Part shown: in pieces, positions 5,279 to 6,157 of the stretch
Position numbering within the stretch: position 1 is the stretch's first letter
Layout: every line of letters starts with the position of its first letter
DNA from: Victivallales bacterium
GTDB taxonomy: Bacteria > Verrucomicrobiota > Lentisphaeria > Oligosphaerales > Oligosphaeraceae
Assembly (NCBI GenBank): GCA_017543165.1
Contig: JAFYGL010000399.1
Span: forward strand, 1 to 6,157
Direction: 5' to 3'
Length of the DNA stretch: 6,157 nt
Made by a program: the position numbers and the translations under genes
Notes under the pieces: generated by a model
Seen by the model: only the letters and a program-made list of their open reading frames with translations
Databases searched by the model: none
Told to the model about the DNA's origin: nothing

Positions 5279-6157
5279 TCAAACTCGTCTGCTACGGTAG
5301 AATCTGCCCAATATTTCCCTGGACGGCAGTATATTGATGAATACCTTTGGATCTATTTTCTTTGCATCGTATGCAAGTTTTCTTGCCTCGCTGCTGGAGA
5401 CTACGGTGTACAGCATCTTCTGCGGCTGTCCAAGGTAGCAGCCCTTTCCTATGAAGAGTGTTGCGCTGTGGTGGGTGCTTACACGCAGGCATTCGTATAT
5501 TTCATCGGCCTTTTCGGAGATGATGAGCAGCGTTGCCTTTGTATATCTCAAGTAGATGTGGTTGAGCACCTGCGTGGAGGTAAACTGGAAAATGATGGAA
5601 TACAGCGCACGGTTCCAGTCAAATAGAAGACCTGCGCTGATGAGCATCGCCACATTGCCGAGGAAGATGGCGTTCCACGCGTTTCTGCCAGTGCGTTCGG
5701 AAATGAAGATGGCGATGAAGTCTGTGCCTCCGCTGGTGGCGTCCGCCAGCAGACAGCAGCAGATGGCGCATCCATTCACCACGCCGCCAAACACTGTGCA
5801 AAGAAGCACATCATGGGTTAGCACATGTGCGGGCAGCAGATCGGCCAGCAGACCAGTAAGCCAAATCATAAGGCAGGAGAACAAGGTGAATCTGCGCCCT
5901 ATGTAGAAAAAACTGATGACTGCGGGAATCAGGTTGAGCCCCCAGTAGAACAATGAATACGGAAGATTGAGACCGAAAAACTTTGACAATGCCTCCTTCA
6001 ACAGCAAGGACAATCCAGTGAAGCCACCAGGAAACAGACCTGCCGAGTGGACGAAGGTGTTGATGTTGGTCGCCATGAGAAGCGCACCGCACATTATCAG
6101 CAAAATACAGCTGGTGGTGCGTTTCAGACTATAAATTGAATGAATGCTCTGTGCCAT
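5279..6157 (-). CDS. YitT-family multipass membrane protein with C-terminal DUF2179 domain
   Basis: A 292-residue frame ending in TGA. Hydrophobic segments lie at about 15-33, 66-86, 92-108, 116-138 and 163-179, as expected for the five-to-six-helix YitT core. Family signatures are LFPGGFTGLSLLL (41-53) and TSGGTDFIAIFI (141-152). Residues about 208-288 fit the cytosolic DUF2179 domain: ATLFIGKGCYLGQPQKMLYTVVSSSE (232-257), then IDPKVFINILPSREILG (268-284). YitT proteins are conserved inner-membrane proteins, annotated as putative transporters, with no settled substrate. The length matches the family. The first ATG is the last triplet of the window, so its ribosome site and any longer N-terminus cannot be seen, but MAQSIHSIYSLKR before the first helix is a sensible cytosolic start. 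A Cys triplet lies at 133-135 in a membrane segment. Confidence 0.9.
   Translation of the reverse strand: MAQSIHSIYSLKRTTSCILLIMCGALLMATNINTFVHSAGLFPGGFTGLSLLLKEALSKFFGLNLPYSLFYWGLNLIPAVISFFYIGRRFTLFSCLMIWLTGLLADLLPAHVLTHDVLLCTVFGGVVNGCAICCCLLADATSGGTDFIAIFISERTGRNAWNAIFLGNVAMLISAGLLFDWNRALYSIIFQFTSTQVLNHIYLRYTKATLLIISEKADEIYECLRVSTHHSATLFIGKGCYLGQPQKMLYTVVSSSEARKLAYDAKKIDPKVFINILPSREILGRFYRSRRV

Overview
This 6.2 kb window is a stretch of bacterial chromosome with five protein genes. Four read on the minus strand and one on the plus strand. GC content is moderate, and every gene has the same GC-leaning codon use, so no gene stands out as recently imported. The organism is probably a member of the PVC group, perhaps a Lentisphaerae/Victivallales relative. 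That guess rests on the secreted heparinase/lyase-like protein and on intergenic arrays of short GTCC-containing tandem repeats. No marker gene confirms it.

Layout. Positions 1-1823 (minus) hold the first 607 residues of an exported, cysteine-rich protein with a possible lyase-like alpha/alpha-toroid region; it runs off the left edge. A 7-bp tandem array (1850-1905) sits just upstream of its start. Positions 1950-3218 (minus) encode a 422-residue protein with an N-terminal AlbA_2/Schlafen-type domain and a C-terminal half I cannot assign. A 165-bp divergent promoter region follows. Positions 3384-4217 (plus) encode a purine nucleoside phosphorylase homologue in which most expected active-site residues appear changed.

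Positions 4218-4544 contain no gene. They hold a 107-bp imperfect palindrome with internal 9-bp tandem units, and a rho-independent terminator for the next minus-strand gene. Positions 4545-5162 (minus) encode a small flavin-reductase-like protein with an N-terminal signal peptide. Two oppositely oriented heptamer arrays (5183-5207 and 5246-5270) fill the gap before 5279-6157 (minus), a YitT-family membrane protein whose first Met codon is the last triplet of the window.

The genes do not form an obvious pathway. The window looks like ordinary chromosome whose intergenic spaces have been colonised by short-period repeats. The items most worth a second look are the repeat arrays in the leaders of the two exported-protein genes, the substituted phosphorylase homologue, the exported flavin-reductase fold and the AlbA_2 protein's unassigned half. 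I found no tRNA, rRNA, CRISPR array, insertion sequence or recognisable defence cluster.
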